Positions 33,032-41,469 of a DNA stretch of 51,588 bases are shown here, piece by piece (position 1 is the first letter of the stretch; each line of letters starts with the position of its first letter). Origin of the DNA: Candidatus Rokuibacteriota bacterium (GTDB lineage: Bacteria; Methylomirabilota; Methylomirabilia; Rokubacteriales; CSP1-6). The translations under genes and the position numbers were made by a program. The stretch spans positions 1-51,588 of the forward strand of contig VGLJ01000033.1 in assembly GCA_016866775.1 (NCBI GenBank), written 5' to 3'. The notes beneath the pieces were generated by a model, which did not search any database, was not told where the DNA came from, and was given only the letters and a program-made list of their open reading frames with translations.

Positions 33032-33841
33032 TCACTTGAGGCGAAACTCGACGGGGAGGCGCACCCACATCGCCACCGCCTGTTCGCCACGTCGGGCGGG
33101 GTCGAAGCGCCAGCGGCGCACCGCATCGCTCGCCGCCTCGTCGAGATCGGGATGGCCGGCCGACTGCTCGATTTCCACGTTTCCGACACGGCCGTCCTCG
33201 AGCACGTGCACGCGTAGCAGCGTGGTGCCCTGAACACCGAGCCGCTTTGCGCTGGACGGATACGACGGCCGCACCTGGTACCCACCGGTCGGGCGCGCCA
33301 CCTGCGTGACACCGCTATCGCGCGGGATCGAGGCGACCGCCGGCGGTGCCGACTTCGTCGCGTTCTCCACCATCGACACCCCGCCCTCCGTCGCCCGCCC
33401 GGCGGGCGCCGGCGCCGTGGTCGGCAAGGAGACGGCCGGCGCCGAGGCTTGCGCATTGGGAGCGGGGGCCACGGTGGGCGATGCCGCTGGCGGCGGAGCG
33501 CCGGCGGGCCGCGGCGGCGCCACGGAGGCCGGCTCGTCGGCCTTCGGTGCCGTGTCGATCTTCGGCGGCGGGGCCGCGATCGGCCTCGGCAGCGTCAGCC
33601 GCTTGGGCGGTGCGGGCGCGGCAGGAGGCGCCTCGACGACACGCGGCGCCTCGATGACGACGAGGTCGACCGCGATCGCGTCCGGCACGCGGGCGCTCGC
33701 GCGCGGCACGACGCCGGCCGCCACGGCCACGAGGCCCAGGTGAAGCACGAGCGACGCGCCGATGGGCGCGACGCGCGTGAGCGCGGCGCGATCGAATCGA
33801 ATGATGTCTCCTCCTCCGCGAGTCCGGATGACCCGGCGCAC
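33032..33841 (-). CDS. tonB: Energy transducer TonB
   Basis: Pattern: one N-terminal transmembrane helix (VAPIGASLVLHLGLVAVAAGVV), a long Pro/Ala-rich periplasmic spacer, and a C-terminal TonB domain (SYPSSAKRLGVQGTTLLRVHVLEDGRV ... ASDAVRRWRFDPARRGEQAVAMWVRLPVEF). It carries proton-motive force to the receptor next to it. The only canonical in-frame start is GTG 33841 (269 residues), which has no ribosome binding site. A strong GGAGGAGGAG at 33817-33808 is followed by ATC 33805 and ATT 33802, so a non-standard ATT start (256 residues) with a neat short N-tail is at least as likely. Confidence 0.9.
   Translation of the reverse strand: MRRVIRTRGGGDIIRFDRAALTRVAPIGASLVLHLGLVAVAAGVVPRASARVPDAIAVDLVVIEAPRVVEAPPAAPAPPKRLTLPRPIAAPPPKIDTAPKADEPASVAPPRPAGAPPPAASPTVAPAPNAQASAPAVSLPTTAPAPAGRATEGGVSMVENATKSAPPAVASIPRDSGVTQVARPTGGYQVRPSYPSSAKRLGVQGTTLLRVHVLEDGRVGNVEIEQSAGHPDLDEAASDAVRRWRFDPARRGEQAVAMWVRLPVEFRLK
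33808..33817 (-). promoter_or_regulatory. Strong Shine-Dalgarno with no ATG, GTG or TTG after it
   Basis: GGAGGAGGAG on the minus strand; the next in-frame codons are ATC (33805) and ATT (33802), 5-8 nt on. This decides between the ATT start and the GTG at 33841 for tonB. Confidence 0.5.
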
Positions 33842-33878
33842 CGGCGAGCCGGCGGCGCGGGCGTGCGAGCGAAACGAC

Positions 33879-34421
33879 TTAGGCGGAGCGGAGGGTGGGC
33901 GGCGCGCGGCCGGCGTCGGGCGCGAGGCTGCGCGCGACGAGGGCCGGCGTGGTGACGGTGGTGACGGCGCTCTGAACGAGCGCGAGCGGTGAAGCGTCGA
34001 CGATCGCGTCGGCGACGTCCGCGCTGAGCTGCGCCGACACCCCGGCGACCAGGCATTGCGTGATGTCGTCCGTCTGGCCGAGGTGGTGCGTCGAGTGGAC
34101 GCCGGCCTCGAACGCGAAGACCGCGGCGACGAGCACGAGCGCGAGGGCCACCGCGCGGCGCGGCCGCCACGCACCCGCGACCGCGACAGCGGCCAGCGAC
34201 AGCAGGACGGCCCACGGAGCCGAGGGCGCAGCAGGGCCGGCGCCCAGCGTCTCGCCGGAACGCGCAATGCGTGCTGCGCGTGCCGTTTCGGCGGACGGCA
34301 GCGCATTCGTCGAGAGCGTCTCGTGGACGGGGATGTGCGCCGCCGCCGGCGCGGCACCGAGCAGCGTGGCGCCGAGCACCATCGTGGCGAGAGCGAGGAC
34401 GACGAGCGCGGTGCGGGACAT
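33879..34421 (-). CDS. Membrane protein of unknown function in the receptor cluster
   Basis: 180 residues from ATG 34421. A signal peptide (ALVVLALATMVLGATLLGAAPAAA) leads to a short exported segment starting AHIPVHETL, followed by two hydrophobic helices (WAVLLSLAAVAVAGAW; VALALVLVAAVFAFEAG), then STHHLGQTDDITQCL with two His and one Cys, and a tail. No family recognised. Placement directly upstream of tonB suggests a role in the same uptake system. A TAGGAT hexamer 7 nt before the ATG predicts a leaderless promoter here. Confidence 0.65.
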   Translation of the reverse strand: MSRTALVVLALATMVLGATLLGAAPAAAHIPVHETLSTNALPSAETARAARIARSGETLGAGPAAPSAPWAVLLSLAAVAVAGAWRPRRAVALALVLVAAVFAFEAGVHSTHHLGQTDDITQCLVAGVSAQLSADVADAIVDASPLALVQSAVTTVTTPALVARSLAPDAGRAPPTLRSA

Positions 34422-34428
34422 CACGGGT

Positions 34429-34434
34429 ATCCTA
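34429..34434 (-). promoter_or_regulatory. Putative -10 element (TAGGAT) of a leaderless transcript
   Basis: TAGGAT on the minus strand, 7 nt before ATG 34421, in the 60-bp gap after the YVTN gene. It would start a sub-operon for tonB and the receptor. Confidence 0.45.
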
Positions 34435-34481
34435 CACCGCAAACAGGCGGCGGAGCCGGTCAGTTCCGCCCGGACCTGCGG

Positions 34482-35468
34482 CTAGCGGCCGGCCCGGCGC
34501 GTTTCCTCGGGACGCAGCGCCATGCCGTGCGGCGCCTTGCCGACCTGGATCCGGCGCACTTCCTTGTGCGTGGCGACGTCGATGACCGAGACCGCGCCGG
34601 CGTAGCGGTTGGTGACGAGCGCGTAGCGTCCGTTCGGCTCCATCGTCACCAGGTCGGGATACCCGCGGGAGTCGACGACCTTGACGATCTTGTCGTCGGC
34701 GGTGCTGACGACCACCACCTTGTTGGCCTTGCGCAGCGTCACGTAGAGGAACTTGCCGTCGAGCGTCAGCGTGGTCTCGTGCACCACGCCCGGCATCGCG
34801 ATGCTCGCGACCTGCTTGTTGGTGACGGTGTCGATCTTCAGCACGGCCTTGTTCTCGCCCGCGCCCGCGTAGAGCACCTTGCCGTCCGGGCTGAGCGCCA
34901 GCCCCATCGCGTCGCCGCCGCCGTGGATGATGCGCGCGACCGCGGTGCGCGTCTGCGTGTCGATCACGGTCACGTCACCCGCCGTCTCGCCCGAGACGTA
35001 GAACAGCCGCGCGTCACGCGAGAACACGCTGTGCGCCGGCCACGTCGAGACCTCGAGGCGCCACTCGATCTTCTCGGCCTTCAGGTCCCAGACGATGATC
35101 TCGTCGTTGCTGGCGTCGCTCGACCAGTCGAGCACGTAGAGATAGCGGCCGTCCGGGCTGAAGCTCAGGTTGTACGGGTTGCCGCCGATCTTCACGCGCT
35201 TCACCAGCTTGCGCGCCTGCGCGTCGACGACGCCGAGATCGCGGCTCTTGTCGTAGACGACCCACGCCTGCTTGCCGTCCGGGTGGAACACGATGCGATT
35301 CGGCTTGCCCTGGCCGAGCGGGATCGTGCCCGTCACCTCGAAGGTGTTGGTGTCGATGATCGAGATCGAGTTCGACTTCGTGTTCGTGACGTAGAGGCTC
35401 GCCGCGCCGGCCGGTGCCGCGAGGGCGAGCGTGACGAGGAGCGCGAGGGCGCGGGCGGCGGACGTCAC
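34482..35468 (-). CDS. Exported YVTN-type beta-propeller protein
   Basis: 328 residues from GTG 35468, preceded by AGGAGG at 9 nt. A signal peptide (ALALLVTLALAAPAGAA) is followed by SLYVTNTKSNSISIIDTNT and about seven repeats of the YVTN/YncE kind (each with a D-x-D-G or SPDGR turn). Such propellers are periplasmic scaffolds; some work with TonB receptors or haem and copper enzymes (nitrous-oxide reductase, cytochrome-like). No catalytic residues are obvious. It lies between the CusF-like gene and the receptor group. Confidence 0.88.
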   Translation of the reverse strand: MTSAARALALLVTLALAAPAGAASLYVTNTKSNSISIIDTNTFEVTGTIPLGQGKPNRIVFHPDGKQAWVVYDKSRDLGVVDAQARKLVKRVKIGGNPYNLSFSPDGRYLYVLDWSSDASNDEIIVWDLKAEKIEWRLEVSTWPAHSVFSRDARLFYVSGETAGDVTVIDTQTRTAVARIIHGGGDAMGLALSPDGKVLYAGAGENKAVLKIDTVTNKQVASIAMPGVVHETTLTLDGKFLYVTLRKANKVVVVSTADDKIVKVVDSRGYPDLVTMEPNGRYALVTNRYAGAVSVIDVATHKEVRRIQVGKAPHGMALRPEETRRAGR

Positions 35469-35482
35469 GGGAGCGGGCCTCC

Positions 35483-35839
35483 TCAGGGTTTTTCGATCGC
35501 GGTCACGACCACGAGCGGTGGCGATCCACGCACCGTAAATCGTACCGCGTCGCCCACGGAAAGCGACGGGGGAATCTTCGCTCCGGCCAGGCGGAAGCCC
35601 ATGGTCATGCCCGGCATGTAGCCCGGGATGTCCGCGTGCGTGAGCACGACGATGCCGAGCTCGGGCACGATCGCGCGGACCACGCCCTCGACGTCACGCC
35701 ACTCGCGCTCGGGGCCGCCCCAGGTGATCGTCCGGGCATCCGCCTGGGCGGCGGTGCGGCGCCACAGGTGCCAGCCACCGGCGGCTCCGACGACGACCAG
35801 GAAAAGATTGACCAGCAGGGCGGCCGTGAGCGCCCTCAA
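35483..35839 (-). CDS. CusF-like copper-binding protein with N-terminal anchor
   Basis: 118 residues from TTG 35839, which overlaps the stop of the CopD fusion (TTGA). Residues 5-24 form a membrane anchor or uncleaved signal. The domain has the CusF/Cu-binding signature: H68 (VLTHADIPGYM), then M75, M78 and M80 in GYMPGMTMGF. CusF-type proteins bind Cu(I) and Ag(I) in the periplasm and hand it to pumps or to cytochrome oxidase assembly factors. It is directly downstream of the CopD fusion, so the two should be made together. Confidence 0.85.
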   Translation of the reverse strand: MRALTAALLVNLFLVVVGAAGGWHLWRRTAAQADARTITWGGPEREWRDVEGVVRAIVPELGIVVLTHADIPGYMPGMTMGFRLAGAKIPPSLSVGDAVRFTVRGSPPLVVVTAIEKP

Positions 35840-37821
35840 TGCACGTGCTCGTCGGCCGGCGGGGCGTCGGCCTTCTCCTGGTTCAGCTCCTGGATCTCCG
35901 CGAGCAGGCGATTCATGTCGCGCGCGGTCTCGGTGCGGCTCGACCAGCGTGCGCGGAGGTAGCCGCGGCGGTCGATCAGGAACTCGGCGTGCGGCGCCGT
36001 GTCGAACCGCCGGTAGACGGAGAGGATGTCGAGGCCGCCATCGGTGACGACCGGGAAGAGCACGCGCGGGGTGTCGCCGAGCTTCTTGATCGCGTCGGGG
36101 GACGCGTCGGTCGGCACCGCGATGATCTCGACCCCCAAGGTGGTGAGCATCTGATACGCGTCGGCGAGCTGGGCGAGACGCTCGCGCGAGCGCGGCAGCG
36201 TGTAGAGGACCAGGAGGACGTGACGGCCGCCGCGATAGTCGCGCAGCGACCGTGGGGGCGCCGGGGCGACGGTGTATGAGAAATCCGGCGCCACCAGCCA
36301 TGCGCGGCCCGGATCGACGGTCGGGCCCATCCAGCGCGCGGTCTCGAGCACGCCGAGCAGGCGCACGTAGTTGATCACGTCCCAGCGCTGCTCCTCGCTG
36401 AGCGTCGCGGCGAACCCGGGCATCGCGGCGCGCGCGATCCCGTGGCTCACCCACCAGAAGAGGTCGCCGGCGGTGTGATCGCCGGTGTGTGGCGCGCGAA
36501 GATCCGCGGGCGGCCGCGGCAGGCGCGGCGCCGCGGGGCCGTCGCCGCCGCCCGAGCGTCCGTGGCAGACCGCGCAATGCTCGTCGTAGACGGCCATCCC
36601 GCTCACGATCGACGTCGCCGTGTAGGGGACGGTCGGGCGGTGATAGGTCGTGGGATAGGCGTCGACCGCGAGGGGAATCAGCGCGAGCGCGCCACCCATC
36701 GTCACGAGCACGAGCGCGCCGGCGAGCAAGGGCAGCCGCAGGCGCTGGCGCCGCAGCATCGCCACGCAGAGGAGCCCGACGAGGCCGATGACGGCCACCT
36801 GGCTCCCGACGAGGACTTGCCACCGCGCCTCGGTGCTGCGCTCCAGCGCCGCCGTCGCGAGCCGGAACGCGAACGGCCACGCGGCTTGCTCGTGACGCGC
36901 CGGTGGCGTCACGCCGAGCGCCGCGACGACGGCGAGCACCGCGGCGATCAACACCGCCTCGGTCGTCACCGACGCGGCCAGACGCCGCATCGCGGGGCGG
37001 CCGATCGTCTCGGCGTCGCCGCTCAACGCCGGCAGGAGACGCCGGCGATGACGCGCGGCCACGATCAGCGCGAGCGCGAACGCGACGAGCTTCACCAGAA
37101 GCAGGCGGCCGTACGTCGTGCCGATGAGCCCGGCGACGTCCGCGATGTGCGTCGTCGCGTTCACGACGCCCGAGAGGCCGAGCGCGATGACCGTGACCAG
37201 CGCCCACCGCGAGAATCGACGTCCGGCCACGACCGCGTACGGCCGCGCGTCCGCGCCGCTCTCCCGCGAGGCCGCGCGCAGGAGCAGCGCGAGGGCAGGG
37301 AGCGCGCCGGCCCAGACGCCCGTGGCGGCGAGATGGATGAAGTCGACAGCGATCGCACGGATCGCACCGGGCTCGACGGCCGCTGCGTGCCCCGCGGCGC
37401 TGGCGAGCGCCAGTGCGAGGGCCGCGAGCGCCGCGGTCTCGCCGTGCAGCGCGACCCAGTCGACGCGCGCGACGACGCGCAGGCCGCCGCTGACGAAGAA
37501 GCCGGCGAGCGCGAGGAGCGCCAGGCGGCTCAGCCACACGAGACCGCCCTGCGTCTCGGTGGCGACGCGCAACAGCGCGCGTGGCTCGAACGCGGCGCCG
37601 GCGCGGCCTTCGAGGAGCGCGGTCTGATGCGCGAGGACGCCGACGCCCGCGACGACGGCGACGAGCAGCAGCCAGCGCGCCGCGCGCGCGACGCGCCGCT
37701 GCCACGCGAGCGCGGTGGGCCGGTCGGACGCGCCGGCGACGAGCAGCATCACCGCGCCGCCGACGAGCGCGACGGACGCGACGAGGTGGATCCAGCGGAG
37801 GGCGAGCGCGAGCGTGCTCAC
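35836..37821 (-). CDS. Three-part fusion: CopD-like membrane domain, cytochrome c, Cys-less redoxin domain
   Basis: 661 residues from GTG 37821. Residues 1-310 form a CopD-like polytopic domain (FSRWALVTVIALGLSGVVNA; GRLLLVKLVAFALALIVAARHRRR). Two further helices follow (about 330-385). A cytochrome c domain carries C416-AV-C419-H420 and an axial Met in ARAAMPGFAATL. The last part (about 500-645) is a thioredoxin-like/peroxiredoxin-like domain (HVLLVLYTLPRSRERLAQLADAY ... VEIIAVPTDASPDAIKKLG ... AEFLIDRRGYLRARW) in which the usual active-site Cys is absent. It would sit in the inner membrane with haem and redoxin parts in the periplasm, joining copper transport to electron transfer. Confidence 0.88.
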   Translation of the reverse strand: MSTLALALRWIHLVASVALVGGAVMLLVAGASDRPTALAWQRRVARAARWLLLVAVVAGVGVLAHQTALLEGRAGAAFEPRALLRVATETQGGLVWLSRLALLALAGFFVSGGLRVVARVDWVALHGETAALAALALALASAAGHAAAVEPGAIRAIAVDFIHLAATGVWAGALPALALLLRAASRESGADARPYAVVAGRRFSRWALVTVIALGLSGVVNATTHIADVAGLIGTTYGRLLLVKLVAFALALIVAARHRRRLLPALSGDAETIGRPAMRRLAASVTTEAVLIAAVLAVVAALGVTPPARHEQAAWPFAFRLATAALERSTEARWQVLVGSQVAVIGLVGLLCVAMLRRQRLRLPLLAGALVLVTMGGALALIPLAVDAYPTTYHRPTVPYTATSIVSGMAVYDEHCAVCHGRSGGGDGPAAPRLPRPPADLRAPHTGDHTAGDLFWWVSHGIARAAMPGFAATLSEEQRWDVINYVRLLGVLETARWMGPTVDPGRAWLVAPDFSYTVAPAPPRSLRDYRGGRHVLLVLYTLPRSRERLAQLADAYQMLTTLGVEIIAVPTDASPDAIKKLGDTPRVLFPVVTDGGLDILSVYRRFDTAPHAEFLIDRRGYLRARWSSRTETARDMNRLLAEIQELNQEKADAPPADEHVH

Positions 37822-37831
37822 GAGCGCGTGC

Positions 37832-37837
37832 TATTTT
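37832..37837 (+). promoter_or_regulatory. Putative -10 element (TATTTT)
   Basis: TATTTT, 5 nt before GTG 37843, in the 21-bp gap shared with the divergent CopD fusion. It is one of the few AT-rich stretches in the region. Confidence 0.35.
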
Positions 37838-37842
37838 GAGAC

Positions 37843-38094
37843 GTGTCCGTGCCGGTCACGCGCTGCTGCGTGGTGGGACTCGTCGTGGGGGTCGTGGTGC
37901 GGCAGGGCGCGGCCGGCGCGACATCCAAGCCAGATTACCAAGGGACCGCCGTGACGATGAGCATGCCGTTCATCGCGGCGCCGGCCGCGCTCTTCACAGG
38001 GCTGAAGGCGGGCGATCGTGTGGCGTTCGGGCTGAAGGTGACGCCGGACGCCCTCCTCGTCATCGCGCTGCGGCTCCTCCAGCGGAAGCCATGA
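37843..38094 (+). CDS. Small exported protein with half of a CusF-like fold
   Basis: 83 residues from GTG 37843. A hydrophobic N-terminus (VVGLVVGVVV) acts as signal peptide. The mature part (YQGTAVTMSMPFIAAPAALFTGLKAGDRVAF) aligns by eye with the second half of CusF-like domains, keeping the M-x-M-P-F motif (MSMPF, 39-43) but lacking the preceding His and first Met. It is either a degenerate copy of the CusF-like gene or a minimal two-Met copper site. Its stop overlaps the ATG of the HAD gene (ATGA), supporting real translation. It is divergent from the CopD fusion. Confidence 0.6.
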   Translation: MSVPVTRCCVVGLVVGVVVRQGAAGATSKPDYQGTAVTMSMPFIAAPAALFTGLKAGDRVAFGLKVTPDALLVIALRLLQRKP

Positions 38095-38831
38095 TCCGCG
38101 CCATTCTCTTCGACGCCGGCAACACGCTCATCCACATGGACTACGTGGCGATCGCCGCGGAGCTCGCGCGTCACGGGGTCGCCGTGACGCCCGAGCAGAT
38201 CCAGCGCGGCGACTGGACGGCGCGCGTCCGGCTCGACGGGGAGCTCTTCGCGCCGCAGGACGCCGTGTCGACCGAGAGCCGCGACACCACCGCGCGCTAC
38301 ACGCGCTACCTGCTCGAGGGCGCCGGCGTGCACGATCCCGCGCTGCACGAGCGGATGATGGCGTGGCGTCGCGGCTACAACGCGCCCGTCGGCCTGTGGA
38401 CGGTGGCAGAGCCCGAAGCCGCCGACGCGCTCGCGCTGGTGCGGCAGGCGGGTCGCGTGGCGGGCGTGATCTCGAACTCCAACGGGACGATCCGACGCAT
38501 CCTCGAGTCGCTGGACCTCGCACGCCGTCTCGACTTCATCCTCGACTCCCACGAGGAAGGCCTCGAGAAGCCGGACGCGCGCTTCTTCCAGTTGGCACTC
38601 GCGCGGGCGGGCGTGGCGCCGGACGAGGCCGCCTACATCGGCGATTTCTATTCGATCGACGTGATGGGCGCGCGGCGCGCGGGCATCCGCGGGGTGTTGA
38701 TGGACCCCGGCGGCTGCTGGGGCGTACGCGACTGTCCGTGCGCGCCGACGGTCCTCGACGCGGTGAGACTTGTCTTGAGATGGGGGACTCAGGGCGCCCC
38801 TCAATCCCCCCGCGCGGAGGGCCCGGCGTGA
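38091..38831 (+). CDS. HAD-superfamily hydrolase
   Basis: 246 residues from ATG 38091. HAD motifs: I, FDAGNTL (nucleophile D8; the usual second Asp is Gly), II, GVISNSNG, III, Lys in GLEKPD, and IV, GDFYSIDVMGARRAG. The loss of the D+2 acid/base residue is shared by part of the family and makes simple phosphatase activity uncertain. Cytoplasmic; substrate unknown. The ATG overlaps the stop of the small CusF-like gene. The stop codon lies within the loop of a strong hairpin. Confidence 0.87.
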   Translation: MIRAILFDAGNTLIHMDYVAIAAELARHGVAVTPEQIQRGDWTARVRLDGELFAPQDAVSTESRDTTARYTRYLLEGAGVHDPALHERMMAWRRGYNAPVGLWTVAEPEAADALALVRQAGRVAGVISNSNGTIRRILESLDLARRLDFILDSHEEGLEKPDARFFQLALARAGVAPDEAAYIGDFYSIDVMGARRAGIRGVLMDPGGCWGVRDCPCAPTVLDAVRLVLRWGTQGAPQSPRAEGPA

Positions 38832-38847
38832 ATCCGGGCCCTCCGCG
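38813..38847. terminator. Perfect 14-bp bidirectional hairpin terminator
   Basis: CGCGGAGGGCCCGG (38813-38826) and its exact complement CCGGGCCCTCCGCG (38834-38847) flank a 7-nt loop that contains the HAD stop codon. The next stop, of the convergent ATPase gene, is at 38857. No T tract follows on either strand, so termination would depend on the stem itself or on Rho. Confidence 0.7.
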
Positions 38848-38856
38848 AGTGCCGGC

Positions 38857-39893
<1,037 letters not shown>

Positions 39894-39897
<4 letters not shown>

Positions 39898-41291
39898 CCC
39901 GAGGTGCGCCGGGTGAGCCGCGTGACGACGAGCAGCGGGATCAGGCCGACGAGCACGAGCGCGAGCGCGGGGAGCGCGGCCTCTTCCCACAGCGACTCCG
40001 AGGTGCGCTCCCAGATCTCGATCGCGAGCGTCTTGAGACCGATCGGCCGCAGGAGCAGCGTGGCCGGCAGCTCCTTCATCGTCTCCACCCAGAGGAGGAG
40101 CATCGTCGCGCCGAGGCTGCCCCGCAGCATCGGCAGGTGGACGCGGCCGAGCAACCGGCGGCCCGCGACGCCGAGCGATTGCGCCGCTTCGTCCATGCTC
40201 CGCGGGATGCGGACGAGCGCCGCGTCCAGTCCCTGGAGCGCGACGGCGAGGAAGCGCACGAGGTACGCGAAGAGGATGCCGGCCACCGATCCGGTCAGGA
40301 GCACGTCGCCGACGCCGATCGTGCGCAGCGCCGACGCGAGCGCGCGGTCGGCGAACGCGAGCGGTCCGAGCGTCCCCACGGCGATGACCGCGCCCGGGAC
40401 CGCGTAGCCCATCGCCGAGAACTCGGTGGCGAGCTGCGTGAGCCGCGAGCGGTCGAGGCGGCGCGCGTACGCGAGTGCCAGGCCCACCAGCGTGATGACG
40501 ATCGCCGCGCCGCCCGCCAGCCACGCCGTGTCGATCAACAGCGTGGTGAAGGTCTGCGCCATGCCGGCGGCGAGGCCGCGACTCCACGCCCACACGACGA
40601 GCTGCGCGACCGGGAGCACGAACCCGAGCGCCAGCACGGCGGCACACGCCGCCGTCGCGGCCACGGCCGAGCCGCCCTCGAGCGTGACGTTCACGAGCTG
40701 CCGGCCGCCGCGCGGCCGGTTGAGGAAGTGCCGGGCCCCGCGCGTCGCGCGCTCGATGACGAGCAGCGCGAACGCGCCCACGAGCAGCAGGCTCGCGAGC
40801 TGCGTGGCCGCGATCCGATCGAACATCCCCGCCCACGTCCGGTAGACCGTCTCGGTCAGCGTGCGATGGCCGAAGAGCGAGACGGTCCCGAGGTCGGCCA
40901 GCGCTTCCATCATCGCGAGCGCCGCGCCCGCGACGATGGCCGGCCGTGCGAGCGGGAGCGCGACGGCGAGGAACGCGCGCGGGCGCGACCGGCCGAGGCT
41001 GCGCGCGGCTTCCATGAGGCTCGACGCCTGCTCCTGGAAGGCCGCGCGCGCGAGGACGAAGACGTACGGGTAATAGACGAGCGTCATCGTCAGCGTCACG
41101 CCCCACCACCCGCGCACGTCGGGCAGCCAGGCCGAGAACTCGAAGAAGCCGAGGAGCACGAAGCCCATCACGTACGCGGGCAGCGCCAGCGGCAGCACGA
41201 GCGCCCACGCGAAGAGGGACGAGCCCGGGAAGCGATAGGCCGAGACGAGCCACGCGAGCCCCGTACCGAGCAGGAGGCTGCCGGCCCCCAC
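39894..41291 (-). CDS. Iron(III)-type ABC transporter permease (FbpB-like), N-terminus uncertain
   Basis: 465 residues from GTG 41291, with two repeats of six helices typical of FbpB/SfuB. EAA loops are visible (SLMEAARSLGRSRPRAFLAVALP; MDEAAQSLGVAGRRLLGRVHLP). Coding sequence of the same frame continues upstream to about 41460 and encodes a good first membrane helix (SLTLAAGAIALVVALPLLALLAAW), but holds no ATG, GTG or TTG. The true start is therefore either non-standard near the TAA of the binding protein at 41470, or GTG 41291 with loss of the first helix. Confidence 0.88.
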
Positions 41292-41469
41292 GCCGAGCAG
41301 GAGCGTGAACGTGTTCCAGACGACGCCGGGGAGCTGCGTGCGCCAGAGGTGGATCCAGATGTCGACGGCGGGGGTGCGCCACGCCGCGAGGAGGGCGAGC
41401 AGCGGCAGCGCGACGACGAGCGCGATCGCGCCGGCGGCGAGCGTGAGGCTGCCGGCGCGCCGCGGACGG

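Noticed and set aside
31407-33233. 608-codon plus-strand open frame in the receptor region
   Set aside because: Antisense to the TonB receptor and TonB, which have full domain support.
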